Positions 38,201 through 52,800 are shown, numbered from the stretch's first letter. The stretch: DNA of 64,000 bases from Dipteris shenzhenensis (GCA_047967505.1 CM106541.1), one strand, 5' to 3'. Program-made: numbers and translations. The notes: generated from the sequence alone by a model not told the origin.

Positions 38201-41200
38201 TTGGCAAGACCAAGATTATGATCTTTAACACTAGTGATGCCCATCTCCTCTAAGGGTACAGGTCGAGATTGTCACAGGGTGTGTGAACCTAGGATACCCT
38301 TTTAGAGGATCTTGGTTCATCATGGAACCGCTGGCTCAGGCTAGGTTAGCCAAAGGACATGCATCACTAGAGAAATTGGAGACATTGTTTCCAGACACAC
38401 TTTCTGCATCTACACATGAAATCCCTCCTCTTTGACTCCCGAGTCAGACCAACAGCTTTATATGCACCTTGACATTGCAACGCAGGTTTTTGGAGAAATT
38501 TCCCAGGACAGAAAGAAGAGACATAAAGGGCTGCCCCACAAGAAATGGTATGATGATGAATGCAAGCAACTAAGCAGTGAGCTGAAACATATTTCTGATA
38601 TTAACCTCTACAGACAAAAGGAAAAGCAATACAATGCCCTCACGAGGAAGAAGAAAAGAAATTACATTTTAGAAAGGGCTTACATTCATCAAGAATCCTA
38701 GAAAGGAGTGGAAACAGGCTAAGGGCCAGATGAAAAAGGTAATGAGCAATATCTCTAATGAGGAAATGCTGGAGTATGTCACCAAGCTTTATAATCATGC
38801 CAATGCCACGGAAATGGGAAATGAAACAATGTCATATGCTTCAGCCAGCCCTTTCACTTTTGAGGATGTTGAAGCAGGGTTGAAAAAGATGGCAAATGGC
38901 AAGGCCTCTAACCACATGCACATGTGTGCTGAACTCTTCAAATGGACAGAAGACAGGCCATGACAATGGCTATCCCACATACTGACAAACGCTTTACATC
39001 ATGGCTTCCCTCCAGATTGGCAAGAGAATTGGGTTCAGCCTCTATTCAAAGGAGGAGACAAAAATTCAGTCGCCAATTACAGGACTATAATGGTCAGTTC
39101 CTCACTAGTTAAACTTTTTAGCACAGTGCTTGAGGCAAAAATCAGCGATTGGACTGAAGAGGCCAAGAAGAGGGCCATTGGCCAAGCAAGCTTCCGTAAA
39201 GAACATAGAATTGCAGATCACCTGGTCACATTAAGAGTACTCATGGATGAGAGCAGGCTCAAAGGAGAAACTCTTATGTGTTGCTTTGTAGATTTCAAGA
39301 AGGCATTTGATACAGTCCCAAGAGGTGGCCTATGGAAAAGAATGCAAGACCTCGGAGTCCCTCTGGCACTAAGGGTAGGCATCTCTCGCATATACGAGAA
39401 GGTATCATGCAGACTCAGGCAAGAACATGGACTGTCAATCGCCTTCCAAAGTAATATGGGGGCGAAACAAGGTTGGCCTCTTTCACCCACACTGTTTGGA
39501 ATATGCATTGACAAGCTAGAAGAACTGATTAATGAATTTGCAGCAGAAGAAGGGATACAAGGGCCCAAGCTTGGGCTATGGACAATACTATTGCTCCTAT
39601 ATGCAGATGATGTGGTTCTTTTCGCTAATGACCCTGACTCCATGCATCAACTATTACAGGTACTACAGGTCTTTTGCACAGAAAGTGGGCTGTAAGTTAA
39701 CACTGCCAAAACCAAAATGATGGCAGTATGCACCACCCGACCTGAACATCCCCCGGTTATAAGCTTTGAGGGGCAGCCCATTGAATATGTCGATACCTTT
39801 AAATCTTTGGGAATTGACAGGGAATCGACATACCAGCGGATCACAGATGGTGGCAATGTGCACAAAGAAGGCTGGATACAGGTTGGGGGAAGTACTATCA
39901 ATTTGAAAACAACTGTAGGCACACTGACACCCCGAACTGGAAGATTCGGAATATGTTGTTTGATGCATATGTGGTTCAAACAGTGTTATATGGAGTCTTA
40001 GTATAGGGGGGCAGCATCTCTCTCTCCACATGGAATGAGATCGAAAAAATGCAGAAAGCTTTCCTACGAAGACATCTAGGAGTCAAGGCAACTACCCCTT
40101 ATTCAGTCCTCTTATTGGAAACGGGCAGGCGGCCAATTGAATTCCATGCACTGATCAAACTGATGCAGTACCTAGTGGAAGTACAACAAATGCCAAAAGA
40201 AAGATTGCCACATAGAGCATGGACTGCTAGTATGAAACTTCAGAATAATCATAAAAGCAAGATCATCTGTATAGGATGGGGGACAGATATAAGGAAATGG
40301 TTCAGCAGACTCCTGCCATCGACTAGGAGTCGAGGACGCTCGTTTGTAGCTCGTAGAGGCTTGTGGACTTGAAGGAGTCGAGAAAGTGGAATCATACCTG
40401 ACTATGCCCCTTGAAAAGATCAAAATGCAAAAATTTCAGTTGTCCCTACTATACACTCTACAAACCCAATGGTTGACAGCAGAAAAGAGGAGAATACTAT
40501 CGAGATCAAATAAATCCTTTATGCTGGTTATCTTTCATGACACCAGATGCCCCTGCTCAGCCATACATCAGTACTCCCATACCTCTTCTCTATCGCAGGA
40601 ATATTGCCAGATTTCTCACACAGTCACATACCTTGGCAATAGAGACAGGAGCTTGGCTAATGTGCCGCGACATGTCAGAGTTTGTAGATTTTGTGATTTG
40701 CAGGAGATTCGACCGTCTTCCACATGCTTCTTCACCGCCTCTCGGAGGCTAGCAAGCGAGGGGTGAGGCCAATGATCCTTCTTAAAACGAAATGCGAGGT
40801 TGGTCGCTTGAAGGGATGCACGGGAGGAGGCAAGATCCGATCCACTGTCGCAGCAGCGGCATTTGTTCCCGCAGCAGTGGGGAGAGGTGGCACAGGGGGA
40901 GCTGAGACGGATGTGTTTTCAGCGTCTCTCGTCGTGGAATAGGCAATCAAATCAATGGAGACTCAGCCAACACTTGGCTTGATTTTGGAAGGTGTGGTAG
41001 CAATAAGTCCATGCAAAGACACGATCAGGATTCTAATTCGCAAACTAGAGTATTTCTATATGGTATGTCTTTGAATAGCTCCCACAACATGTTAGCCAAT
41101 CAGTTTGTACAAAAAAATGATGCTCCGAATCATGCTACAGCCAAGATTCAGTTGTTCTATGGATGTTTCTTCTGGTCTAGAAAGGAGGAAAAAGATGGAG

Positions 41201-44200
41201 CTGCAGCGGGTCCAACAGCAGAAGTAACAGCGGTTGCCTCACGAAAAGAAATAGACAACGGTCACAATGGGACGTTGTTTGAATGCGTGTGCAGTGTGTG
41301 AAAGGAAACATGCTCATACTTCAAGGATGTTGCACGAATCTGTCGGGCTGCTTGTTTGTTTATGTGATATTAGACATGGATGGATCGTGGTGCTACAGTA
41401 GTATGCAAAGCTATAGATGTGTGCAAGTAGTTAGGGAGACAGAGGCACTTATAGCCCTACACTGCCTCCAATATGCACACATCAGAGACGACTATCAGCA
41501 GATAGTGGTAGACACCACTCAGATCTCGTCAGTTCTCTCCACTGCCTCTCCGGCAACATTGGGATCTTTTGTCACTCGTCTTTTTTTGTACCGTCAAGAA
41601 CTTGAAAATTCTTGACCCCTCCACAGTGGAGGAGATTTTTGTACTGAGGATTAGGTCCCATGGGCATTTTTGGCCCCCCGAGGACAATAATAAAATTCTA
41701 CTTCTACTTCTCTCTCTCTCTCTCTCTCTCCCCCCCCCCCCCCCCCCCCCCCAAATCCACAAGGCAGGGGATCCCATGAGCCCAGACAATTACAGGACCA
41801 TTATGATTGAACATGTCATGTCAAGGATTTATGCATCAATGCTTGATTCTGAGGTCAGCATATTTGCGGAGTGTCGAGGACTTAGAGCAGCATGACAGCA
41901 GGCTAGATTCCAGCGTGATCATGGAACCATGGATCACATTCTCACAATCAGGTGTATCATCGACGAGGCAAGGGCACAGAAGCAGAGGGTTTATTGTTGC
42001 TTTGTGGATTCCCGCTAGGCATTTGACATAGTTTTGAGAGCCCACCTCATATGGTGTCTATAGGATTTGGGTTATGACCAAGAGATCATTTAGGCTGTCA
42101 TGGTACTTTACGAGAGAGTCTCAGGCAAAGTCCGGGCAGGATCTGGGTGACATACGAGATCATGAGCACTATTGGGATCAAACAAGGGTGTCCTTATCAC
42201 CTCCCCTGTTTGGCCTCTACATTGACAAGCTTGAGACAGTGATGTAGACACAGGGGGGTTGGTTGCTCTCTTGCTAGCACATTGATCAAGATATTGCTTT
42301 ATGGAGATGACGTGGCTCTTTTGTCTTCCTTAGCAGAGGGGCTCTAGAGACACCTTGACGCACTACAGTCCTTTTGTGAGTCTCATGATTTGAAGGTCAA
42401 CCTGGGTAAAACCAAGGTTATGATCTTCAATACATCTCGAGCCGTCATGCACCAGGAGCAGTTCACATTTGATGGGTCACCTGTTGAGATAGTTTCATCA
42501 TACACATATCTTGGGGTTGTCTTCTCCGGACCCATCTTCACTATGAGACTTGCGATGCAGGCACGCTTGGGTAGAGGATACACTTCAATGGCCAGACTAG
42601 AGAGGCAGTGCTTTCGCTCGCACTTTCAGGATCCACGGACCAAGGGACTGCTTTTTGACTCCTTGGTCCGTTTTGCGGCGATGTATGGCAGCCCTTGCTG
42701 GGGGCCAGACTTGTCGGATACAGAGTGGGCTCGTGTGGAGTAGCTACAGGTTCTCATGTTATCACGAATGATTCACGGTAAGCCATCCGTTGCTCACCGG
42801 ATCATTCAGAGTGAGTTTGGGTCATCCCTACTACAACTAGATGCTGCGTTTAAGGTCATCACGTATCTGTATAGAGTCAGGGAGTATGGGGATTACACTT
42901 CTGGATGCAGCAGGCTACCATGGCTAGCATTGTCCTCCTCTATGGCACTTTCAGCAGGAGGGGACCAGAGATGCTGGTATGCACGCATAGAGAGATGGTT
43001 TGAGTGACTGGGGCTCCACATGCATAGACTCCCTCCCTTCCAGTACAGCATGGACGCTCCGTTTTCTCCTGTCCTATCTTACGAGGTCAACCAGGTTATC
43101 CGTGAGAATCTCTTACAGCTACACACATTCCGGACCTGGTTGGGACCGAGCGAACTCCCAGTGAAGCTTAGCTTCTAGAGAGATCACTGCTTACATATCA
43201 CAAAGTAGGGTTTCATTGACCCACCAGGATATACACAGATCTACCTATCCCACTCACTGAGGATCTCTATTGGGTAGTTTCGGGTCCCTTCACATAGACT
43301 TCGTATCGAGAGCGGCAGAGGAGAGCACCTACCCAGGGAGAGGTGCATATGCACATTATGTGGCATGCAGGAGGTTGACACGGAGAATTGGCAGGCTTTA
43401 TTCATGAGATACTCAGGCACTGCGAGAGGATACTTAGATCACGGAAACAGGAGCAGACTTCTTCCTTGACTGATCCCTCTCAGAGCTCTATCACGGAGTT
43501 CTTTCAACCAGATCACATGGACCCCCACGAGACGAGGCCTCAACATGACAGTGACCTCTGCAGAGCCAGTGACTCGATAGCTCAAACAGAGGGTTGACGC
43601 GCAGATTACACTTGGGGATATCCCCTCCCTGTTTAGAGTCAGAGCCTGGCTAATAGGGGTTACTGTAGCCCTTGTTAGGCACAGAGCTATGACTAGGAGA
43701 CGTTGTGGGGACAAAAATGAAAAAAATGTTTTTCACTTGTTGCATGCTGATGGGTAGGTGCATAGCTATGTACATAGCTAGTTGGTGGTGGCTTTGAGCT
43801 ATGGACACTCTCATGAAGGACTCCACACTGATGGTATACTTTCTTGAGATGGTAGATACTTCTACAGGGACTTCTGGGAGATGATGAAAAGCAGTGTGGT
43901 TGTAGCAGGCACTCCAGAGCATGGCATCCAAAGTGTGATGGTGTTTTGTTGAGGGATTACATGTACTCTTCATGGTTGTCCTGAGCCATATGTGCATGAA
44001 AGCATGAGTTTTTTTTTGAATGCCTTGTTTTCATTGAGTCGGGATTGTGTTCATCATATGTGGATGGTCGGTGGGCAATTAGATGCTAAGCGCTTGTGGC
44101 ATGCATTGGTGTGTTAAAGGATGGGATTTTGGGCATCAATGGTCTCGGTGTAATGTTTTTGAGGCAAGGTGGAAGAGTGGTAAAAAAGGAAGCATGACGT

Positions 44201-47200
44201 GGCTAATTTATAAGGAAGGAGGCCATGCATGCTACGTAGAAGGAAAGGATGCTTCTCGTCGACGAGCTGGCAGGCACATGGGATGACAGCAATGAAGAGA
44301 AGCTGGAAGAGGAGCTCCTTGGCTAGCTGGGGGAGCGCAACTGTGAGTTCGTGAAGGGAGCGTGGGCACTCAAAGGAGGCTGCAGTGTTGGGGAACCACA
44401 CAAGGGAGAACCATAAGGGGAGGAACTCGCGGAGGGATTCTGGGGAGCCAGAGAGAGAGCCATTCTGGAGGTCGCTTGGTTGGTCCTGGAGGAGCTGTGA
44501 AGACTGCAGGTGACTTGCTGGAGCTATGGATGCTGAGCTGGTGCTGCAGGGCATGCTGGGAGATCAATTCTGTCGCGGGAAAGGTGAATTTTGGAAGAGG
44601 GCTGCTGTTTTCTCTGAAGGAGAGTGGTGGGCAGCCAGTTCCCAAGTGAGGGCTTCAATTTCATCGTGAAGAAGTGCCAGAATATGATGCTACAGGGTGC
44701 AGAGAAGCAGGGCGATTTCTGGAATAGGTGTTTCCTGTGTCTGGGAGGAGGGCGACCTGGAGAAAAGCATTCCAGTGGACTGGAATTGCTGTCTAGAGGT
44801 AGGTGACTTGAAGAAGAGGTTCAGTGTGCTGTTTTTTTGCTGATACTGAGAGCTACAAGCAAAAACGTTTTTGCTAGGAGGAAGAATTTGCTGAAATTCA
44901 CTACCTGGGTGTAGGAAAATGCATGTACGGTTGGTTTTTTACTGGATTTTGCCAGTAGAAGTGGGCTTTTGCTGATTTTTGAGAAGAGGGTGCCAGTAGG
45001 AGACTTTTCAGGGTGGATGCTTGCTGGAAATCAGGAAACTGTTTTGATAGTTGTGATTGCTACTGCCCTGGAAGTGATTTTGAGGTGAATCAGAGCTAAA
45101 GTAGGAAGGAAAAGTGTGTTTTCTGAGCTGATTAAGTGGCTGCAGCAAATCAGCAGCATTTGCCTCAGTCTGGAAGAACTTCCAGTGGAGGAGACAGGAG
45201 GAAAAGAGGGCTGGTCTGACATTGGGCTGGTCTAGAAATCAGAATTTAGAGAGCATACAGATCATGTATCTTGTCCTGAATGTAGACTTAGAAATGGATG
45301 AATGATGGCATGTGGCCACTGGTGTTGTTTGTAATAGATGAAGAGTGAGCTCATGTGGAGTGGCCTGCAGAAGATGATATGCCTGAAGAAATCTATTGGT
45401 TGGTTTTATGTAATGAATATGAACTAGAATAAAGTTTGTCTTTTGTATATGGTTCTTCTCTTCCTGTAGTGTGTTGGTGAACTGTTTGAAGATGTCTACT
45501 GGGTGTGGTGATGAGGGTTGGTGGATTTGGGTTGAGAGAGATTGTGGTGCCTTGTGTTTGGAGTAGGGGTGAGTATATGGAAGAGGTTGCAGTAGTTATA
45601 AAGGCAGTATAGTGCTCTATCTTTTATGCAATCGACGTCACAGGGTTGCACTTGTGAGTGGCCAACAAGACTCTATTGCCGATTCACCAGATCATTCAGG
45701 CTGAGTTTGGGTCATCTCCATTATAGCTAGATGCGGTATTTCAAGTCATCACGTATCTGTATCGAGTCAAGGAGTACAGGGATTACACTTTTGGGCACGC
45801 AGCAGACTACCATGGCTAGCATTGTCCTCCTCTATGGCTCTTTCAGCAGGAGGTGACCAGAGATGCTGGTATGCACGCACAGACAGATGGTTTGAGCGAT
45901 TGGGACTCTACAATATGAACGCTTTGTTTTCTCTCCTCCTGTCACAGGAGGTCAACCAGGTTCATCCGTGAGGATCTCTTACAGCTACACACATTCCGGA
46001 CTTAGCTGGGACCGAGCGAGCTTCCAGTGAAGCTCAGCTTCCATTGAGATCACTACTACATATCACAGAGGAGGGTTTCATTGACCCACCAAGCAAATAT
46101 ACTTACCCCACTTACTAAGGATCTCTATTGGGCAGTTTCGGGTCTCTTCACATAGACTTCGTATTAGAGTAGCAGAGTAGAGGGCCAACCCCGAGAGGCG
46201 CATATGCACATTATGTGACATACATGAGGTTGACACGAAGGAGCACTTCATCTTCAGGTGTCCTGTTTACTATGAGATCCAAGGGTGTTTCTACTGCCTG
46301 TTTAGAGATAGCCTTGGGTTTTATCCGGGTTTTTCTAATATCCAGACCAGAGATGCTTGGTGGCCTTCATTCATGAGGTAGTCAGGCACCACAAGAAGTT
46401 GCTTCGATCACGGAGATAGGAGCAGACTTCTTCCTTGGCAGATTCCTCTCAGACCTCTATCACGGGGTTCTTTCTGTCAAATCACACGGACCCCCAAGAT
46501 ACGAGACATCAACGTGATTGTGAGACAGAGCCAGTGACTCGATAGCTCAAACAAAGGGTTGACACACATATAACACTTGCGGATATCCCCTCTCTGTTCA
46601 GAGTCAGAGCCCGGCCGAAGGATGTTGCTGTAGCCCTTGTTAGGCGCAAGCTATGACCAGGAGACGTCACAGGGTCACACCCGTGAGCAGCCAACAACAC
46701 TCTATCGTCGATGTCATGCCTCCATTGCCTCATCCACCCTGATGTCCTGATGATGATGATGATGAGATTGATACGTTGTGTGGATAAAAATGTAGTATGT
46801 TTTTCACTTGCTGCATGCTAATGGGCAGATGCATAGCTATGTACATAGCTAGTTGGTGGTGGCTTTGAGTTATGGACACTCTCATAAAAGACTCTACACT
46901 GATGTAGATATTTTCTTGAGATTGTAGATATGTTTGCAGGGACTCTTGGGAAATGATGAAATGCAATGTGGTTGTACCAGATCTCCAGATCATGGGTATC
47001 CAGAGTGTGATGGTGTTTTAGAGTTGAGGGATGACATGTGTTCTTCATGGTTGTCCCGAGTCATATGTGTATAGTGGCATGAGCATTTTCTGTATTGTGG
47101 GTGTCATGTAAATCCACCGTGTGTTGGGATTGGGTTCATCATATGTGATAGCCTATGGAAATAAGCATAAAATGTTGCTTGAAGGTTATGTGCAAATGTG

Positions 47201-49812
47201 GTGTGCCTAAGGTTGGGATATAGGCATTAATGGCCTTGGTCTAAGGTTTGAAACGAGAGTGGAAGAGTGGTAAAAAGGAAAGCATGACGTGGCTAATTTT
47301 CAGAGGAGGAGGCCATGCATGCTACGTGATGAGGAAGAGAGCTTCTGGATGACGAGCTGGCAGGTACATAAGTTAACAACAAGAAGGGCGGCTTTGGGAT
47401 CTTGTTTTGGAAGGTGATGAAGTTGAGAGCTTCTAGATTGTGGAGGGCGTCTCAACGACAGAGGGAGAGTACTTTGGATTGGGGGGGGAGCTTCTTGTAT
47501 AGGAGGAGATGGCGACTGCGGGTTGGAGGAGACAAGAGGGAGGAGGAGAGCTTTGGGAGGATCTGGAACGACGGAGGGAGAGCTTGGTGACGGTGGGCGC
47601 AACAGTGAGCTGTTGGAGGGATCGTCGTGCAAGGAGGAGCTTGTTGGAAGGATGGGCAGTGGGAGAGCCTTGCAAGAGCCAGGGTCTCTACTTTACTTCG
47701 ATTGGATCTCCTGAGACGTAGAAAGCATGTGTTCCGTGTGCACAGAAGAAGTCGGGAGGCTTCTATGATCACAGGAAAGAGAGACATCGCCATTTTGCAA
47801 GCTGGATGGGTTTTGGAAGGAGTTACGTGAGCTGCGTGAGCTCTAGGATACTCTAGGAGGTTGGAGGTTCAGAGCGATGCATAGGATTGTGAACGACAGA
47901 GAGTACGCAGTGCATTTCTTGATTTTGTGAAGAAGGCGTCCCTACTATGCGGGCCGCAAGGATTTCAGTTTTGATGGGAGGCCGGAGCTCTAGAATGAGG
48001 ATAGTAGCTGTGAGATAGCTATCACTGTATCAAGGTTTAAAGGGGCGACACTTGTGAGTGGACTTGTACGTGACTGGGTAGCGGGCAGTTTGTTTTGAGA
48101 GAGAGCTTTGTAGCTACGGGATGATGACCATGCGGGCATGGAGATCCTGAGATGGGATAGTGGCTTTGAGTGGGAGCTTTGGATAAGGCGTCTCCCTTTG
48201 CAGGTTAAGAGGATCTTGAGGTGACAAAAGACAGTAGCTCCATGAAAAAGAGAGGCTGTGAGAAGTACGTGAGCTTGGATCGGGTTGGAATTGGTCGAGA
48301 GCTGTTGCTGCTAAAACTTCGGGATATGGGTGGTCTCTACTATGCAGGCTGGAAGAATTTGGGACATCGAGGTGCCCTGTGAAGAAGGGAGCAGCTATGA
48401 GTGGGCTCTGGGTGCCCCATGAAAGGAGAGAAGCTGTGAAGCAGTGATCTTCACGTGAAGGAGACGAATGGCAGAATTGTAGGGCGTACATGAGTTGGCA
48501 ACTTTGAGGGCGGCCTTGAGATTTTGCTTAAGGGGAGCTCAGTTTGCACTCAGGGAAGCCAGAGGCAGCAGAAACTGGTGGGTGCAGTCATTTTCCAGCC
48601 AGAGGGAGTTCTACAGGTGTCCAACCAGGGAGTCTTCTAGGCCAGGGAAGGGCTGAAAAGACTGATAACACTGATGTAATTAGGAAAATGTTTTTGGTGT
48701 TTGAGATGAGCCACAGGGTGGAGGCTATTATTATACCACGACATGTGCAGTATGAAGTAATATTCAATGAAGTTACAGTGGAGCGGTGGGTTCTTATTCT
48801 ACAGATAACGGACGAGGTAGTTGCAGGATTGGAGTTTCCCAGGAGCCAGTGGCCAAGAGATCTGTTTTATGAGATAGATATCATACCAAAATATGAATTT
48901 TTCTAAGAACTTTTTTTAAAAAAGAGACTTCTAGAGGGTAGATATTATATCAGAGTGATTTGAGTGTGGGGTTTGATTCTGTAAATATTTTTGTGGAAGC
49001 AGATAGAGTGATACCAGTAGAGGAGTTACTGGAGGAAATGTAAAAAATAAAAAATGTATTTTTGTTTAGAGAGAGAATCACAGTATGATACAGTGTGCTT
49101 CAGCTGGAACTTTCAGTATGAAGAAATTCTCAACTTTAAAGCACAAGGTGTGTGGCACCTACTGTTGTATGTAAATGATGAGGAGTGGCAGGGTGTTGTG
49201 TTACCAGCAATGGAAGACCTCCCAAAAAAAATTCTCTGGATGAGTCTTTGTACAGATGTTGAGTTTGATGAGCGGATATAAATATTAAAGGGAAAAGAAA
49301 CAGGAAACTGTATATTCATGTACTTGATCTTGGAATTGGGCCCGTCTGTGCAGAGCATTAAATTTGGTAATGATGTATATGTAGAAATTTGATACTCTGA
49401 AGTACATGATCATATTTGGACAGTCTTAGCATATGTGAGAGAAGAAGAGTGGATTAATCTGCCATTGCCACCAACAGGACCTCTTTTGGATGATGTGTTT
49501 TGCTTTGAACTTGTCCGGGATGAAGACTTTCAGGGTCGAGGGAGCCTATGGTGTCTCGTGTTTGGGGTAGGGGTGAGTACTCAATATGGGAGAGATTGCA
49601 TTGGTTATAAAGGCAGTATAGTGCTCTATCTTTTTTGCAATCAACGTAGTCGACCACTGACATGACTATGTTGTACTTAGTACTATCATTTTGCATTTTT
49701 TGCATTCTACATTGGTGTGGATGCTCGTTTAGTAGCTCCACCCTCTCAGCTCGTTTGTATCAGGATTTTCACCGTCTCATAGACCCATCGGTCTTCCGAA
49801 GACTTTAATAAA

Positions 49813-49866
<54 letters not shown>

Positions 49867-52800
49867 CACACAACACAAACACTAGGGCCCAGGACAATAG
49901 TCGGGCTGGACCCCTCCGAAAGTCTTTATTACTTGAGAGGAATCTCAGTACAAAATTCAGCACAGAGGCTGTTCAAAATCCTACGTGAGAAGTTTTACCC
50001 CTCTTGGTACCTGCAGCCATTTAATGAAACATACCACCATGGCGCCAATTAAATGTTAGCGCTTTTGCAAGACTCTAGAGTATTCCTAAGTCACTGTGGG
50101 CATCCCCACTAAGCATGTGCGCACATAACATAAAGAATACTCTGGTTGACCGAGCGGCGAGGTCAACCCTCTTGACGGTAATTAAGGGGCTTTCACCGTA
50201 GGTCGTGGCGACTTAATTAGAGCCAAGAGTCTCCAACTAGGGTCGGGAATAATAACCTAGTTAACCAGAGTCAACCCTCCTCGGCTAACGCCAAGTGGTG
50301 TGAGCCAAGTCTCCGTGACCAAGGTTAGGCTTACTTATCCAAAGTTAAGTAACTTTGACCGAAGTCAATACAATTGACCATAATTAAACAAGCGAGTACA
50401 AGTACTCGTAAGCACTACCCTTAGAGGGACAATTTGATTTGGGAAGAAAGAGAGAGAGAGAAAGAAAGAAAGAAAGATGTATTAACGTCTGCAAGAGGCC
50501 TGGTGGGCCGATGAGACAAAGTGCAAATCCAAAAGGTGTCTCATATAAGCCACTGAGGGCTGAAGCAAAGGGTTCACTAAGACCCTTGCTGAAAACTAAA
50601 AACTGAAAGCTAAAGCTAAAGTGCTAAAGCAAAGGGCTCACTAAAACCCTTGCTGAAAACTCAAAGCTAAGGCTAAAGCGCTAAATGAGTGAACAAAATA
50701 CTAGAGTAGCAAAGTAACAAAAGAGTGTCAGGTGCTCAGGGCTAGCACTCCTAGGACATGCTCAAGTTCCACATATCCAGGTAACCTGGTGGCACTCTGA
50801 TGAGATGTGAGAAGCTCTCGTATTTGTGTCTGTCAAGCTGTCTCACGATGGGGGGAGGGCGTGGTCTCCTTGATCTTTAGATCCGGTAGGCGATGTCAAG
50901 GGTGATGCCTCGTCTCTGGCGGTCACCTCTGAGAAGGGCTGAGATAGACCTCACCTCGATTGTGCGTGGTCTGGTCTCTCTCCGTGTCGCACATCTCATT
51001 TGGCCGCATCGTGGTGGACACTCCTAATGCTGATCCATGATGCTCTCATCTCATCAAGCTCCTGTCCCTCAGCCACACCCACAGTTGACTCAAATGCATA
51101 GAAGTCTGTAACAAAAGTATGTGATAATCAATCCATGCTACTCTATGGCCTGTCGCATCAGTGTGTCTCTGTTGACGCATCTCAAGTAGGTAGAGCCCAA
51201 CACAGACCTGATCGTGAAAATGTATCAGTCGTGTGAGTGGACCAAAACCATGTCCCTCCTGAAAGAGGCAATGATATCGTCCTCGGATCTCATAGTAGAC
51301 TGGGCAGACACATAGAAAATGCTCCTCCATCTCGATCTCCTCCATCTGGCATAGTGTGCAAGTCCTCTGCTCTTTGGGTATGCCTGCAGCTCTCCCTGCC
51401 TCAATCTGCAGCTAATGTGATGAGACTCGTAACTAACCAATGGCAATCCTCAGTGCATGTGAAACTCTCCTGTCCTCGAGATACTGAGGTCTGATGACAA
51501 GACCGTGCTCTGAGATCCTCAAGAAGTGATCATGGTAGAACTGGATCTTGGTGGAGAACTCCTCTCCTTCCCAAGTCCTAGATGTATGGAGTATGATACG
51601 GTTGATCTCATCCCATTGGATCATCTCCAGTGGTGTGTCCAGACTATACTAAAAGGGGGGAAGTCTGTCCATCTAAATGCCGTGACTACCAAACCACGTG
51701 GATATCCGTGCATGCCATGTCGTGTCAACACCACTCTCTACTAGTCGCCTGGAGGACTTTAATGCTAACCTCGGTAGTGTCCACTGAGGTAAGGCCCAAC
51801 CTCTGTGGAGGAACGTCATTGTTTGAAAGATGGCATCAACCTGGAGAGGGGTCATGGCGAACTCTGCCTGTATAATCTAATGGGGGACTGAGGGTTTACT
51901 CCAAATCATCATGGATCCCATGGTCACCTGTAGCCTCTCAAATCTCTTCCACTCAGTCGCTGAAATTTCACTCCCCTAGAAAGGTGCTGCGTACATGGCA
52001 GTCTGTCTCACCAGCGTGTCAAAGAGCCAACCCTTCGTCGGGGGGTCCTAGAAGTGTGCCTGGAAGCATCGCCTCTCTAGTCGGGCCAGAGCACCCTGTC
52101 CTCGTGTGAGTCGTGCCGTACCCGCATGGATCATCGTGAAACCTAGTCCACTGAGCCCTATCCCCAAATATTTGTAAGATTGCACTCTCTCCCACAGGCT
52201 CGCCATGGTATGAGAGAGAGAGAGAGCACGAGAATAGAAAGTGGCCAAATGTGGCCTAAAACAAGTGGAGGGACACGTGTGGAAAAGAGTGTCAGGAGAG
52301 CACTGCCTGCAGGGCAGTGCTAATAAATGGAGAACTCTATAATTATGATCAAATAAAATGGTCAGATGGAACTTTGACTTGGAGTATTTACAACTTGGTG
52401 ACAGTGTGTGCATGTGTTTGTTTCTACTATCGGATGCATGTTGTATGTGCATATGTGATTGTGGCAGGTTTGGTACCACCAACACCCCTCTCAAACCGAA
52501 CAGGGGAGTAAAGAAATTCTTCAGCAAGTGACAGAAAAAGATCCAACAGAATAGAGAAGCACAAAACAAAAGAGCTCTTAGAAAGATGGAGCAAGAGAAT
52601 GCCTTAACAAGCCACATCCTTCCCAAAACAAAGAGAAGGGAGCGTAAACTGGCATGACACTTTACTGAGAATCACTCGAGATGGAGTACTACACCTAATA
52701 AAACAGAACACTGACAGCTATAGAAATCTAAAGGACTTTTCCTAAGCCCTCTCATTCACCAAATCCCTTGATGACCTAAAAAGCCCACTCGTCGTCGTTT

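Larger units (their letters stand above)
46777..49643 (+). mobile_element. Unrecognised element, copy B, with ACGT target duplication
   Basis: The left end is TGTGTGGATAAAAATG and the right end TTTTTTGCAATCA, flanked by ACGT at 46773-46776 and 49644-49647. The LINE around it reads ATTGAT-ACGT-AGTCGACC when the insert is removed. Other LINE copies have ATAT at this site. Blocks shared with copy A include TTTTTCACTTG, GCATAGCTATGTACATAGCT, GCATGACGTGGCTAATTT, GAGGCCATGCATGCTACGT and GGCAGTATAGTGCTCTATC. The centre differs from copy A and is about 0.9 kb longer. It encodes at least three peptide modules near its right end. Confidence 0.75.

Noticed and set aside
43700-47360. The two copies of the ACGT element as a single segmental tandem duplication
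   Set aside because: The LINE sequence at the two left junctions is different (GGAGACGT versus TTGATACGT), and both right junctions rejoin the matching LINE position, so two insertions explain it better.
49802-49861. CRISPR-like or satellite array from the long CT run
   Set aside because: It is a pure dinucleotide repeat at a LINE 3' end, without spacers.
52048-52626. A 192-codon antisense frame as a membrane protein gene
   Set aside because: Its end is LINE coding sequence ([18 protein letters not shown]) and the rest is unrelated intron sequence read through by chance.
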